64,000 bases of DNA from contig DATKAE010000122.1 of NCBI GenBank assembly GCA_035498405.1, positions 1 through 64,000 on the forward strand, read 5' to 3'. Positions within the stretch are counted from its first letter, which is position 1. The number at the start of each line of letters is the position of its first letter. The position numbers were made by a program, and so were the translations under genes. Origin of the DNA: DATBFU01 sp035498405 (GTDB lineage Bacteria > Acidobacteriota > Thermoanaerobaculia > UBA5066 > Gp7-AA6). Under the pieces are notes generated by a model that did not search any database, was not told the DNA's origin, and saw only the letters and a program-made list of their open reading frames with translations. This document shows, in pieces, positions 25,694 to 36,802 of this stretch.

Positions 25694-25930
25694 ATGACCG
25701 CGGCTTCGATTCTCCGAGACGCCCGCCGCCGGGCCGGCTTGAGCCAGCGCGGGCTCGGCCGCCGTGCCGGTGTGCCCCAGGCCACCGTCGCCCGGATCGA
25801 AGAGGGGAGGACCTCGCCGCGGTTCGAGACGCTGGATCGCCTCCTCGCGGCTTGCGGCTTCGATCTCGTGGCGCGGCCGCGGAGAAGAGGGTCGAAGGGC
25901 GAGGGACGAGGGGCGAGGCGGAGGGGCTAG
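25694..25930 (+). CDS. XRE-family helix-turn-helix regulator
   Basis: A 78-residue DNA-binding protein. Residues 4-62 are a Cro/C1-type HTH domain (ILRDARRRAGLSQRGLGRR, VPQATVARIEEGRTSPRFET, LLAACGFDL). Proteins of this compact type often sit next to a nucleotidyltransferase or other toxin gene as an antitoxin/autorepressor, but no such partner follows here. The last 14 residues (GSKGEGRGARRRG) are encoded by degenerate purine-rich heptamer repeats and probably replace the original end. A perfect palindrome directly precedes the ATG. The mRNA is likely leaderless or nearly so. Confidence 0.8.
   Translation: MTAASILRDARRRAGLSQRGLGRRAGVPQATVARIEEGRTSPRFETLDRLLAACGFDLVARPRRRGSKGEGRGARRRG
25889..25930. 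repeat. Purine-rich heptamer run, locus 1
   Basis: Six consecutive 7-base units related to GGGRCGA: GGGTCGA, AGGGCGA, GGGACGA, GGGGCGA, GGCGGAG and GGGCTAG. They code for the end of the XRE gene and stop at its TAG. About 50 bases later a CCCTAAC heptamer run follows, the same order as at 35328-35446. Confidence 0.6.
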
Positions 25931-25979
25931 GGAGAGTATAGAGGGCGAAAGAACAGTCGGGATCTCCGCTTCGTGTCTT

Positions 25980-26020
25980 CCCTAACCCCTAAACCCCTAA
26001 CCCCTAACCCGTCGTTAGGG
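25980..26020. repeat. CCCTAAC heptamer run with terminal hairpin, locus 1
   Basis: Four units of CCCTAAC (25980, 25987 as the 8-base variant CCCTAAAC, 25995, 26002). The last unit pairs with GTTAGGG (26014-26020) over a 5-base loop, giving a 7-bp hairpin that runs over the stop codon of the minus-strand metallo-beta-lactamase-fold gene and may end its transcript. Confidence 0.75.
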
Positions 26021-26872
26021 AAACTCCCGCTGCGCCGCGGGCAGGGGGTAGACGCGGCGCTGGCCGTCGATTCCGTCCACGATCCTTCCCCAGGGCACGT
26101 CGGGGTCGTGCTCGAACAGGCAGAGCCACCCTTCCCGCGCGGCCTGGTCGATCCAACGTTTCTTGTTCTGGATGAGTTCGATCGGGTAGAGGGGCTCCTC
26201 CATGAGCCACGGGATCGGAACGTGCGCCGAGGTCGGCACGGCATCCGCGAAGAAGAATGCGGTCCGCCCCTCCGAGTCGATCCGGACTCCCTGCATCCCC
26301 GCCGCTTGGCCAGCCAGGGGAGTCACACGCACGCCCGGGCGGATCTCCCGCTCTCCGTCGACCGTCTCGAGCCGTCCCGCCTCGGCATACGGCTCCCAGT
26401 TCTCCGGCTCATAGGAGGCGCGCTCGCGCTCGCCTGGGGCGCGCGCGCGGTCGAGCTCGCTCGACTGGACGTAGAGCGTCGCGCGGGGGAAGAGCCGCAC
26501 CGCGCAGCCTTCGCCGCGGACAGTCGCGCCGCCCGCGTGATCGGATTGGAGGCGAGAAAGGACGAGGGCATCGACTTGGTCGGGCCGCACCCCGATTCGC
26601 GCGAGCTGCTCCGCCAGGGACGGTCCGGCGGCGATCGAGCGGCGCTCGCGGGTCTCCTCGTCCCACTTGTCGCCCACTCCGGCCTCGACCAGCGCCGTGA
26701 AATCGGCGCCGCGCACCAGAAGGCAATGGGCGGCCACGCGAATTCGGTTCCGATCGTCCGCCGGAAACCGCCGTTCCCAGAGAACCTTCGGGATGACGCC
26801 GAACAGGGCGCTGCCGTCGAGCCGGAGGTCGCCGCCGTGGAGCAGGTCGAGCCGAAGCGAGCCGAAATTCAT
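26015..26872 (-). CDS. Metallo-beta-lactamase-fold protein with lost metal ligands
   Basis: A 285-residue protein of the MBL superfamily, in the group with ASYEPENWEPYAEAG and a C-terminal LFEHDP. The usual HxHxDH metal motif is replaced: LSRLQSDHAGG has Arg107 and Gln109 where His is expected, while Asp111 and His112 remain. The later expected His in PLAGQAAGMQ is Gln189. Asp210 and His255 remain. Three of the usual zinc ligands are therefore missing, so ordinary hydrolase activity is doubtful. The codons (CGC, CAA, CAA) argue against a single read error. Start codons of this and the divergent MBL gene are 14 bases apart. Confidence 0.85.
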   Translation of the reverse strand: MNFGSLRLDLLHGGDLRLDGSALFGVIPKVLWERRFPADDRNRIRVAAHCLLVRGADFTALVEAGVGDKWDEETRERRSIAAGPSLAEQLARIGVRPDQVDALVLSRLQSDHAGGATVRGEGCAVRLFPRATLYVQSSELDRARAPGERERASYEPENWEPYAEAGRLETVDGEREIRPGVRVTPLAGQAAGMQGVRIDSEGRTAFFFADAVPTSAHVPIPWLMEEPLYPIELIQNKKRWIDQAAREGWLCLFEHDPDVPWGRIVDGIDGQRRVYPLPAAQREFP

Positions 26873-26886
26873 ATATTCAATATGCC

Positions 26887-27615
26887 ATGCGCCTTCACTT
26901 CTACGGCACGAAGGGCTACGTCGAGGAGCAGTCCCGCCTCCACCGGGGCCACTCCGCCTGGACGCTCGAGGTGGGAGGCTTCCGGCTTCTGTGCGACTTC
27001 GGCCAAAACCGCAAGGGGCTGCTCTCGAAGATCGCTCCGGACGCGATCTTCGTCTCGCACGCCCATCCGGACCACGCCTGGGGGCTCGAGGAGGGCACGT
27101 CGGTTCCGGTCTGGGCCTCGGCGGTGACCCACGAGATCACCAAGGACTTGCCGGTCGCGCAGCGCGTCGTGCTGGAGCCCGGCCGCGGGGTCCGCGTCGG
27201 GCCCCTGACGCTGACCGCCTTTCCCGTCGTGCACTCGGTGCGCTGTCCCGGGGTCGCGGCCCGTATCGAAACGCCGGAGGGTGTGGTGGTCTACTCGGGT
27301 GACGTCGTCTCGATCGAGGACGCGGCCTCCGCCTTGGCCGGTGCTTCCCTCTACGTCGGCGACGGCTCGACGCTCAAGGGGACGCTCGTGCGGCGGCATC
27401 AAAGCGGAACGCTCATCGGCCACACGACGGTGAGGGCGCAGCTCGGGTGGCTTGGAAAATACGACGTGCCGCGCGCGATCTTCTCCCACTTCGGAAAGGG
27501 GCCGATCGAAATGGGGGAGAAGGCCCTTCGCGACGCCCTCCGGGATCTCGCGGCGGACAAGGCGCCGGGCTGTGAGGTCTCTCCCGCGCGCGACGGTCTG
27601 GAGCTCGAGCGCTAG
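26887..27615 (+). CDS. MBL-fold hydrolase, RNase Z-like
   Basis: A 242-residue metallo-beta-lactamase-fold protein with an intact HxHxDH motif (SHAHPDHAWG, His58, His60, Asp62, His63). Conserved blocks continue with VVHSVRCPGVAARIE, VVYSGDVVSIEDA (metal Asp) and IFSHFGKGP. The start resembles RNase Z/ElaC-like proteins (MRLHFYGTKG), but the exosite needed for tRNA is not evident, so the substrate is open. It diverges from a ligand-poor MBL gene, with only 14 bases (AT-rich, ATATATTCAATATG) between them. Each promoter must overlap the other gene or produce leaderless mRNA. Confidence 0.85.
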   Translation: MRLHFYGTKGYVEEQSRLHRGHSAWTLEVGGFRLLCDFGQNRKGLLSKIAPDAIFVSHAHPDHAWGLEEGTSVPVWASAVTHEITKDLPVAQRVVLEPGRGVRVGPLTLTAFPVVHSVRCPGVAARIETPEGVVVYSGDVVSIEDAASALAGASLYVGDGSTLKGTLVRRHQSGTLIGHTTVRAQLGWLGKYDVPRAIFSHFGKGPIEMGEKALRDALRDLAADKAPGCEVSPARDGLELER

Positions 27616-27662
27616 GAGGCGCGGAGAGGGCAGGGCGACTCCGCTTGCCGCCCGAAGGACGG

Positions 27663-28037
27663 CTAGGGCTTCGCCGGCTCTGCCGGCTTTGCCGCCGCCG
27701 CGGGCTCCTCGGACTTGGCCTTCTTTGGCGCGGGGTACTTCTTCAGGAAGGCCCGGACCGAAGGACCGATGGGATCGGAGAGCGGCGCCGGTTCCGGCTT
27801 ATCGAGCACGACCTTCGGCTTGCTATTCAATTCGACGTGCGCCGAGACCGCCGAGGTGGGCGCACCCTGAGACCAGGGCCCCGCGATCAGGGGATCCGGG
27901 TTGTACTCGAGGCCGAAGGGTTGGTTGCACGGGTAGGCGCCGTGGCAGCGCGTCAACTGCACGAACTGCGCGGAGGCCGGGGCCGCGCAAAGGCCGCCGG
28001 CGATGAGAAAAGCCGCGAGACCGCGCCGCGTCTTCAC
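27663..28037 (-). CDS. Small exported protein downstream of ccmF
   Basis: A 124-residue protein with a signal peptide (about residues 5-23, cleavage near ASAQF), a central part with CHGAYPCNQPFGLEYNPDP and a Pro/Ala/Lys-rich C-terminus. Two Cys (in CHGAYPC) could form a disulfide. I do not recognise the family and it is not CcmG or CcmH. It is the last gene of the ccm run on the minus strand, 50 bases after ccmF, so a link to cytochrome assembly is possible but unsupported by motif. GTG 28035-28037 is the start. Confidence 0.65.
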   Translation of the reverse strand: MKTRRGLAAFLIAGGLCAAPASAQFVQLTRCHGAYPCNQPFGLEYNPDPLIAGPWSQGAPTSAVSAHVELNSKPKVVLDKPEPAPLSDPIGPSVRAFLKKYPAPKKAKSEEPAAAAKPAEPAKP

Positions 28038-28087
28038 CGGCGCGATTCTACACCCCGCGCCCGTCGCGGGGAGGCCGCCGACCCTGC

Positions 28088-30430
28088 TCAGAGGCGAGAC
28101 CGCGTGTGCGCCGGAAGAGCGGGGCCGGTCGGCGCGGGCGCGGCTTCACGCTCGGGGATGCGGTCCGGTGTCTCGGCCAGGACCGCGCGGCGCGCCTCGC
28201 GGGAACGCTTCACGAGGGCGAGCATCGCCCCGGCCATCAGCACATAGAAGCCGCCCCAGACCAGGTTGATGAGCGGCTTGTGCGTCACGTCCACGGACAG
28301 GGATTCCGTCGTGGCGGCCTGGTGCTCCGCGGCGGGATCCTTCGAGACGCCGCGCAGGCGCAGCACGACCGCGCCGTCGTTGGGGGAGACGGCGAGGACC
28401 GTCATCTTGCCGCCCGGCACGCCCGGGATGTCCAGCTCCTCCGCGTCGGCTTCGCGGGTCGCCAGGTTCCAGGTGTAGCGGATCGTCGCTTCGTGCTTGG
28501 ATCCATCGGGCGGCGTGATGGTGACGTCGGTCAGAACGAGGAGCTTCTGCTCGCCCTTCATCATCGCCGAGCGGTCGGCGTTGAAGTCGCGGAAGGTGAA
28601 GCCGATTCCGTCGATCGACTGGGTCGTGCCCTTGGTCAGGCGCACCTCGCGGCCGAACTGCTCGGGCTGGCCGGGGTCGTAGGACTGCGGCGCCACGTAG
28701 AAGTCCGCGACCGCCCCGTTGCGGATCGACGGATTGACCATGAGCTGATTCGTCCGGGAGTTCACGTACATCTTGGGGTAGGCGTAGAAGCTCTTGCCCT
28801 CCGGCGTGTCGACCCGCACTTCCATGGCCTGCTTCTCGTTGGGAGTTGGCGGCATGACGCGCAGGAACGTGAGCGTGTTGCCGGCGACCTTGACCGGTCG
28901 ATTGACCGGGAGGGTGACGCGCGTCGACTTGGCGTAGACGCCCGAGATGACGATCCCGGCCAGCATGATGCCGAGCCCGACGTGCGCCAGGTAGCCGCCG
29001 GCGCCCGCGAATTTGGCGTTTCGGGCCTTGCGCACGACGGCTCGCAGGTTCATGTCCGCGGCGAAGACCGCGACGAAGAGAATCACCAGAGAGCCGGGCT
29101 CTCGGGCGTTCAGGAGAAACGCGACGACGACGCCCGCCGCGGCGATGAGCAGCGACCGCCGCGCGCTCGCGAGCAGGGCGGAGAGCGGCTCGCCCTTCCA
29201 CGTCACGAAGGGCACCAGCGCGGCGAGCAATGCAATCAGGATCGCCGCCGGCGCGGTGGTCCGGTTGTAGAAGGCCGTCTGAACCTGAGAGGGGTTTCCG
29301 GTCAAGCGGGTCAGCAGGGGAGCCGACGTGCCGAGCAGAATCACGAAGGCGAGCGCGCAGAAGGCGGCGATGCCCAGGATGAAGAGGACGCTGCGCGAGA
29401 GGGCGGGCGGTTCCTGTTCCGTCGAGACCGGGACCGCGCGCCAGCGCCAGGCGAGCAGCACGAGCGACAGCCCCAGGAAGCCGAGCAGGATCGCGACGAG
29501 CCAGCCCGTGATCCCGAGGTCGATGAAGGAGTGGACCGAGAAATCGGCGAGGATGCCGGAGCGTGTGAGGAACGTGCCGTAGAGAATGGTCACGTAGGCG
29601 AGGCACGCCAGAAGCAGGTTGACCTTGCGGTGGCGCTTCTTCGAGCGCTGCAGGAACATGCCGTGGACGAGCGCCGCCGTGCAGAGCCAGGGGACGAGGC
29701 TCGTGTTCTCGACCGGGTCCCATCCCCAGTAACCGCCCCACCCGAGCGTCTTGTACGCCCAGTAGCCGCCCATCAGGATCGCGGTGCCGAGCGACACGAA
29801 CGTGAACAGGGCCCACGGGAGCGCCCGAACGACCCAGCCGTCCCACTTCTTCTTCCAGAGCGCCGCGATCGCGAACGCGAACGGAACCGAGAGGGACGCG
29901 AATCCCGAGAACATGACGGGCGGGTGAATGACCATCCACGGATCCTGAAGCAGCGGGTTCAGTCCGACGCCGTCCTCCGGGGGAGGCGGGGGGAGCAGCT
30001 TGAACGGGCTCTGCTTGCAGAGGATCGCGATGATGCCGAGAAAGCTCGCCAGGTACACGACCATCACGGGCGCCTCGAGCTCCTTGGCGCTTCTCCAGAC
30101 GACGAGCCCGATCAGCGCGCCCCAGAAGCACCAGAGCAGGAACGATCCCTCCTGTCCTCCCCAGAAGGAGGAGATCAGGAAATGGAAGGGCAGGTCACGG
30201 CTGGAATAGGCGTTGACGTAGGAGACGTCGAAGCGGTGCTGGAGAATCAACGCCATCAGCACGGCCGCGGCCGCGACCACGCAGGTCGCAAACGCGGCAT
30301 AGAGGCTGCGAGCCAGAGGCAAGAGGTCCGGGCGCCGGTCGGCCCGCCAGTAGGTCGCGGCCGACGCGATTCCGGCGAACAGAGCTCCCCAGATCGCGGC
30401 CACGCCCGGCCAGAAGTAGGTGGCGCTCAT
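28088..30430 (-). CDS. ccmF: Cytochrome c haem lyase subunit CcmF
   Basis: A 780-residue polytopic membrane protein that transfers haem from CcmE to apocytochromes in System I maturation. The haem-handling WWD motif is clear (GWGGYWGWDPVENTSLVPWL), as are LISSFWGGQEGSFLLW, MVIHPPVMFSGF and the FLTRSGIL block. About fourteen membrane segments are seen, with a periplasmic domain between the last two (from about residue 500). The C-terminus is acidic and soluble. It follows ccmE by 9 bases. No CcmG or CcmH gene lies nearby. Confidence 0.95.
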   Translation of the reverse strand: MSATYFWPGVAAIWGALFAGIASAATYWRADRRPDLLPLARSLYAAFATCVVAAAAVLMALILQHRFDVSYVNAYSSRDLPFHFLISSFWGGQEGSFLLWCFWGALIGLVVWRSAKELEAPVMVVYLASFLGIIAILCKQSPFKLLPPPPPEDGVGLNPLLQDPWMVIHPPVMFSGFASLSVPFAFAIAALWKKKWDGWVVRALPWALFTFVSLGTAILMGGYWAYKTLGWGGYWGWDPVENTSLVPWLCTAALVHGMFLQRSKKRHRKVNLLLACLAYVTILYGTFLTRSGILADFSVHSFIDLGITGWLVAILLGFLGLSLVLLAWRWRAVPVSTEQEPPALSRSVLFILGIAAFCALAFVILLGTSAPLLTRLTGNPSQVQTAFYNRTTAPAAILIALLAALVPFVTWKGEPLSALLASARRSLLIAAAGVVVAFLLNAREPGSLVILFVAVFAADMNLRAVVRKARNAKFAGAGGYLAHVGLGIMLAGIVISGVYAKSTRVTLPVNRPVKVAGNTLTFLRVMPPTPNEKQAMEVRVDTPEGKSFYAYPKMYVNSRTNQLMVNPSIRNGAVADFYVAPQSYDPGQPEQFGREVRLTKGTTQSIDGIGFTFRDFNADRSAMMKGEQKLLVLTDVTITPPDGSKHEATIRYTWNLATREADAEELDIPGVPGGKMTVLAVSPNDGAVVLRLRGVSKDPAAEHQAATTESLSVDVTHKPLINLVWGGFYVLMAGAMLALVKRSREARRAVLAETPDRIPEREAAPAPTGPALPAHTRSRL

Positions 30431-30439
30431 GAGGCGAGG

Positions 30440-30880
30440 TTACGACCGAGGCGCCGCGGCGGCACCGGAGACCGCGCCGGGCTTGCCCGGTGCCGACGAC
30501 GTGTAGGACTTTTCGACCTCCGCCCCCTGGTACTTGGAGGGGCACTTGACGAGCAGTTTCTCCGCCTCGACCCGGCCGTTCTGGTAGCGCCCGATCGCGA
30601 CGATCGAGATCGCGTCTTTAAAGTTCCCGGGCCGGACTCCGCGGTAGGCGACGGGCATCGAGCGGCCGTGCTCGTCGAGCAGGCTGAAGGAGAGCTCCTG
30701 GTTGCCCGTGTCGTATCGGTCGCTCGTCTTGTCGAGGGCCCCCATGACCTGGATGACGCCCTTGGACTTTCGCGCCTCGTCGAACGTCACGTACGGCGTC
30801 AGCGTCCTCTGGAAGGCCGTCAGCCCCAGGCCGATGAAGGCGAGAGCGAGGACCGCGGCGATCCAATACCCTTTTCTCAC
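30440..30880 (-). CDS. ccmE: Haem chaperone CcmE, CxxxY variant
   Basis: A 146-residue membrane-anchored periplasmic haem chaperone. One N-terminal helix (WIAAVLALAFIGLGLTAF) precedes the OB-fold (VIQVMGALDKTSDRYD, VAYRGVRPGNFKD). The usual haem-binding His of HxxxY is replaced: the sequence is VKCPSKY, with Cys113 and Tyr117, the CxxxY form known from archaea, Desulfovibrio and some other bacteria, where CcmH is typically absent. GTG 30878-30880 follows AAAGGAG and overlaps the ccmD stop. An upstream extension of the frame is not conserved. Confidence 0.92.
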   Translation of the reverse strand: MRKGYWIAAVLALAFIGLGLTAFQRTLTPYVTFDEARKSKGVIQVMGALDKTSDRYDTGNQELSFSLLDEHGRSMPVAYRGVRPGNFKDAISIVAIGRYQNGRVEAEKLLVKCPSKYQGAEVEKSYTSSAPGKPGAVSGAAAAPRS

Positions 30881-30987
30881 GGTTCGCGCTCCTTTCCCGA
30901 AATTCGGCGGTCTAGCCGCCAGAGATAGAAGAAGAGACCCACCCAGATCACGACATTGACCCCCGCCAGATAGGCAAGACTGCTCAC
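30877..30987 (-). CDS. ccmD: Small haem exporter protein CcmD
   Basis: A 36-residue single-helix membrane peptide (SSLAYLAGVNVVIWVGLFFYLWRLDRRI in two parts: a helix at residues 5-24, then a basic end). This is the size, topology and place of CcmD, which helps release haem-loaded CcmE from CcmC. Its stop TGA overlaps the GTG of ccmE. The GTG at 30985-30987 is chosen as start; a longer upstream frame has no membrane character. Identification rests on position and topology, because CcmD sequences are poorly conserved. Confidence 0.75.
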   Translation of the reverse strand: MSSLAYLAGVNVVIWVGLFFYLWRLDRRISGKEREP

Positions 30988-31137
30988 GATTTGGATTGTT
31001 TCCCGAGGGGCCGGAAAAATCAACCGACGACCCCGATGCAAACGCATCATTTTGGTGGCAGAGGGGCCCCGGGGCAAGCATGGCCGAGCGGGCAGAGAAG
31101 GCATGGCTGCACGGTCAGGCTCGCCTCGCTCGATCGT
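30988..31137. other. Spacer between ccmC and ccmD
   Basis: These 150 bases hold no convincing gene. A short stem GATGC (31035-31039) and GCATC (31044-31048) with four T after it on the plus strand is present but weak. On the minus strand it would sit inside the ccmC-ccmD transcript. Confidence 0.35.
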
Positions 31138-31806
31138 TTACGAGACGCGCCGGGCCGACACGGCGCCCTCGCGCCGCAGCCGAGCCGCCTTGGTGTCGAG
31201 CTCGAGCATCCAGAAGAAGAGCGCCGAAAACCCGATCAGGCCGCCGAAGAACACGGCCCGTGTGGGCGTGTCCATCAGGATCTTGCCCTGAGGGTTGATG
31301 ACGGTCTGGGGATGAAGCGACTGCGTGATTCGAGGCGCCACGAAGACGAGAAACGGCATCAGGACGGCGGCAAACAGGGCGTAGGCCGCCGCAACCGTCG
31401 CACGGCGCTCCCGGTCCTCGATGGCATTGCGCAGAAAGAGGTACGCCGCGTACAGGAAGATCAGGAGCAGGAAGGAGGACTCGCGCGGATCCCAGTTCCA
31501 GTAGGAGCCCCACATGATCCGTGCAAAGAGGGAGCCGGTGACCAGCGCCAGGACGGCAAAGAGCAGACCCAGACGGACGGCGGCCGCCGCCGTGTCGTCG
31601 TGGCGGGCATTTCGGCGGACCAGATACGCCAGCGAATAACCGGCCGCGACGAGGAAAGCGAGGCTCGCCACCCAGGCGCAGGGGACGTGAAAGAAGACGA
31701 TGCGGGAGGACTCCCCGATGAAGCCCTGGGCGGGCTTCGGCCAGAGGAACGCCGCGCCGGTGAAAACGGCCATGTAGAGGCCCAGGAGAGCCTTTGTCGC
31801 CTTCAT
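31138..31806 (-). CDS. ccmC: Haem exporter / CcmE-loading protein CcmC
   Basis: A 222-residue membrane protein with six helices that loads haem on CcmE. The WWD-type motif WGSYWNWDPRESSFLLL and the flanking His-containing segments (FFHVPCAWVASLAF) are present. The protein from ATG 31804-31806 begins directly with the first helix (ALLGLYMAVFTGAAFLW). It heads the ccmCDEF run. It diverges from the amidohydrolase gene that separates it from ccmAB; 109 bases lie between the start codons. Confidence 0.93.
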   Translation of the reverse strand: MKATKALLGLYMAVFTGAAFLWPKPAQGFIGESSRIVFFHVPCAWVASLAFLVAAGYSLAYLVRRNARHDDTAAAAVRLGLLFAVLALVTGSLFARIMWGSYWNWDPRESSFLLLIFLYAAYLFLRNAIEDRERRATVAAAYALFAAVLMPFLVFVAPRITQSLHPQTVINPQGKILMDTPTRAVFFGGLIGFSALFFWMLELDTKAARLRREGAVSARRVS

Positions 31807-31915
31807 GGGCGGCAAGCCTATCGCAGCCGATCGGCGGGCACGGCGGCCGTTCGCGTCATTTTCTCTTGCGCCGCCCCTCGGCGTCGATATGCTCCGCCCC
31901 TTGAGGGAGGTGCCC

Positions 31916-35323
<3,408 letters not shown>

Positions 35324-35327
35324 ACGG

Positions 35328-35388
35328 GAGATGCGAGATGCGAGATGCGAAGTGCGAGGTGCGAGGTGCGAGGTGCGAGGTGTGAGGG
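35328..35388. repeat. Purine-rich heptamer run, locus 2
   Basis: Eight consecutive 7-base units just after the amidohydrolase stop: GAGATGC three times (35328-35348), GAAGTGC, GAGGTGC three times (35356-35376) and GAGGTGT, then GAGGG. The gradual change of the unit along the array suggests slippage plus drift. It is followed 30 bases later by the CCCTAAC run. Confidence 0.85.
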
Positions 35389-35418
35389 AAGGCAACGGAG
35401 TCCCCCGTGTTTCGTTCG

Positions 35419-35446
35419 CCCTAACCCCTAACCCCTAACCCCTAAC
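35419..35446. repeat. CCCTAAC heptamer run, locus 2
   Basis: Four perfect tandem copies of CCCTAAC, ending six bases before the minus-strand stop codon of ccmB (35453). The same unit occurs at 25980-26008. The sequence resembles a telomere repeat by chance but has a 7-base period. Confidence 0.9.
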
Positions 35447-35452
35447 CTTGCG

Positions 35453-36133
35453 CTATTCCTCCCAGGCGGCGGCGGCCAGCAGATACGCCGCGCAGGTAGC
35501 GGCGCCGTCGTAGGCGAGGATGACCCTCATCGGCGGGCCGGCCAGCTCTCCGGCCGCGGCGGCCACCGTGGCGGCGATTGAAGAGAGCAGCAGCGGCACC
35601 AGGAGGGGGAAGCACACGAGGACGAAGAGCACGTTCTTCTGACCCGCGCGCGCGACGAGCGCCGAGAGAAACGTCGAGACGACCGTCAGTCCGTAGCCCG
35701 AGGCCGCCAGCACGAGCGCCATCGCCGCCGGCGAAGCGACTTCCCAGCCGAGGAGGACTCCGAGTCCCGGGACCGTCACCGCGGCGATCGCGACGAACAG
35801 GAAGTAGTTGAAGAGCGTCTTGCCGGCGAGCACGAGGGTCCCGGGAGCGGTCTTGCGCAACGCGAGGGCCGTGCCCGTCTCCTCCTCCCTCACGAAGGCG
35901 CGCGGCAGGCCCGTGGCGCTCGAGAAGAAGAGGAGCACCCAGAGCATCGCCGCGTGGAGCTGCCCGCGCTCTTCCTTGGCGAAGCCGGCCGGGCCGATCG
36001 CAAAGGAGACGAGGGTCAGGGCCGTCGCGGCAAAGAAAAGGACCGAGGCGAGCGCGATCCGCCGGCGGGCTTCCTGCGCCGCGTCTTTGGCGCAGACGGC
36101 CCAGATCCGCGCGAGCGCGTTCGAACCGCTCAT
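35453..36133 (-). CDS. ccmB: Haem exporter membrane subunit CcmB
   Basis: A 226-residue membrane protein with six helices, the permease of the CcmAB complex that powers release of holo-CcmE. It has the family features LFFSSATGLPRAFVREEETG and TAPGTLVLAGKTLFNY, with LALRKTAPG as the CcmA-contact region. The start overlaps the ccmA stop (ATGA). A 3.4-kb plus-strand gene and repeats now separate it from ccmC, which directly follows ccmB in most operons. Confidence 0.9.
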   Translation of the reverse strand: MSGSNALARIWAVCAKDAAQEARRRIALASVLFFAATALTLVSFAIGPAGFAKEERGQLHAAMLWVLLFFSSATGLPRAFVREEETGTALALRKTAPGTLVLAGKTLFNYFLFVAIAAVTVPGLGVLLGWEVASPAAMALVLAASGYGLTVVSTFLSALVARAGQKNVLFVLVCFPLLVPLLLSSIAATVAAAAGELAGPPMRVILAYDGAATCAAYLLAAAAWEE

Positions 36134-36750
36134 CGACCGAGCCGGATCGTCTGATCGGGCGCCACGAAATCGCGCACGTCGTTGGAGGCGAGAAGCAGGG
36201 GGCCCGCCGCGCGGCGCTCGGCCACGACGGCGGCGAGGATCTCGCGCCCCTCGTCGTCGAGGCCGGCGGTCGGCTCATCCAGAAGCAGCACCGGCGGATC
36301 CATCAGCAACGCGAAGGCGAGGCGCAGGCGCTGCTTCATGCCGGTCGAGAAGGCGCCCACGCGTCGGCCCCCGACGGCGGCCAGTCCCACCCGCGCGAGC
36401 CGGGCGTCGATCTCGGCCTCCGCGGCCGGCAACCCCGCGGCTCTCCGGAAGAAGCGCAGGTTCTCCCTTGCCGTGAAGTCCTCGTAGAAGGCGAGGTCCG
36501 GCCCGGCCCAGCCGACCGCGCGCCGGCGCTCCTCTCCGAGGAGCTCCCGATCTCCGGCCGCCACGCGCACGCTGCCGTTCTCCGGACGCAGGAGCCGCGC
36601 GAGGATCTTCAAGAGGGTGGTCTTGCCGCTGCCGTTTCTTCCGGCGACCGCGACCAGGCCGGCGCCGGCGAGGAAGGAAAGCCCGGAGAAGAGAGGAGGT
36701 CCGGAGAAGGATTTCGAGAGTTCGCGGGCCTCCAGAGTGGTCGCGAGCAC
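36130..36750 (-). CDS. ccmA: Haem exporter ATPase CcmA
   Basis: A 206-residue ABC ATPase. Walker A AGRNGSGKTTLLK is near residues 35-47. The signature is degenerate (AFSTGMKQRLRLA), as is usual in CcmA and other transporters of the DRA type, and Walker B LLLDEPTAGLD follows. It forms the CcmAB ATPase with the overlapping ccmB. GTG 36748-36750 is the start. Nearby ccm genes and short length support CcmA over a general ABC-2 ATPase. Confidence 0.88.
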   Translation of the reverse strand: MLATTLEARELSKSFSGPPLFSGLSFLAGAGLVAVAGRNGSGKTTLLKILARLLRPENGSVRVAAGDRELLGEERRRAVGWAGPDLAFYEDFTARENLRFFRRAAGLPAAEAEIDARLARVGLAAVGGRRVGAFSTGMKQRLRLAFALLMDPPVLLLDEPTAGLDDEGREILAAVVAERRAAGPLLLASNDVRDFVAPDQTIRLGR

Positions 36751-36802
36751 GCTGACGCCGGAAGATAGCAGATCCGCAGCGCGAACCCGGAATCGAGAGC
36801 GC

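Noticed and set aside
25980..26020. CRISPR array
   Set aside because: Units are 7 bases with no spacers and no cas genes are present.
28106..30928. A 940-codon plus-strand frame opposite ccmF and ccmE
   Set aside because: It has only shadow-like Arg/Glu/Asp-rich sequence; CcmF with its WWD motif lies on the other strand.
31035..31052. Intrinsic terminator between ccmC and ccmD
   Set aside because: The stem has only five pairs and its T run is on the strand opposite to ccm transcription.
35419..35446. CCCTAAC repeats as true telomere sequence
   Set aside because: The unit is 7 bases, only four copies long and flanked by genes on both sides; a chromosome end is not indicated.
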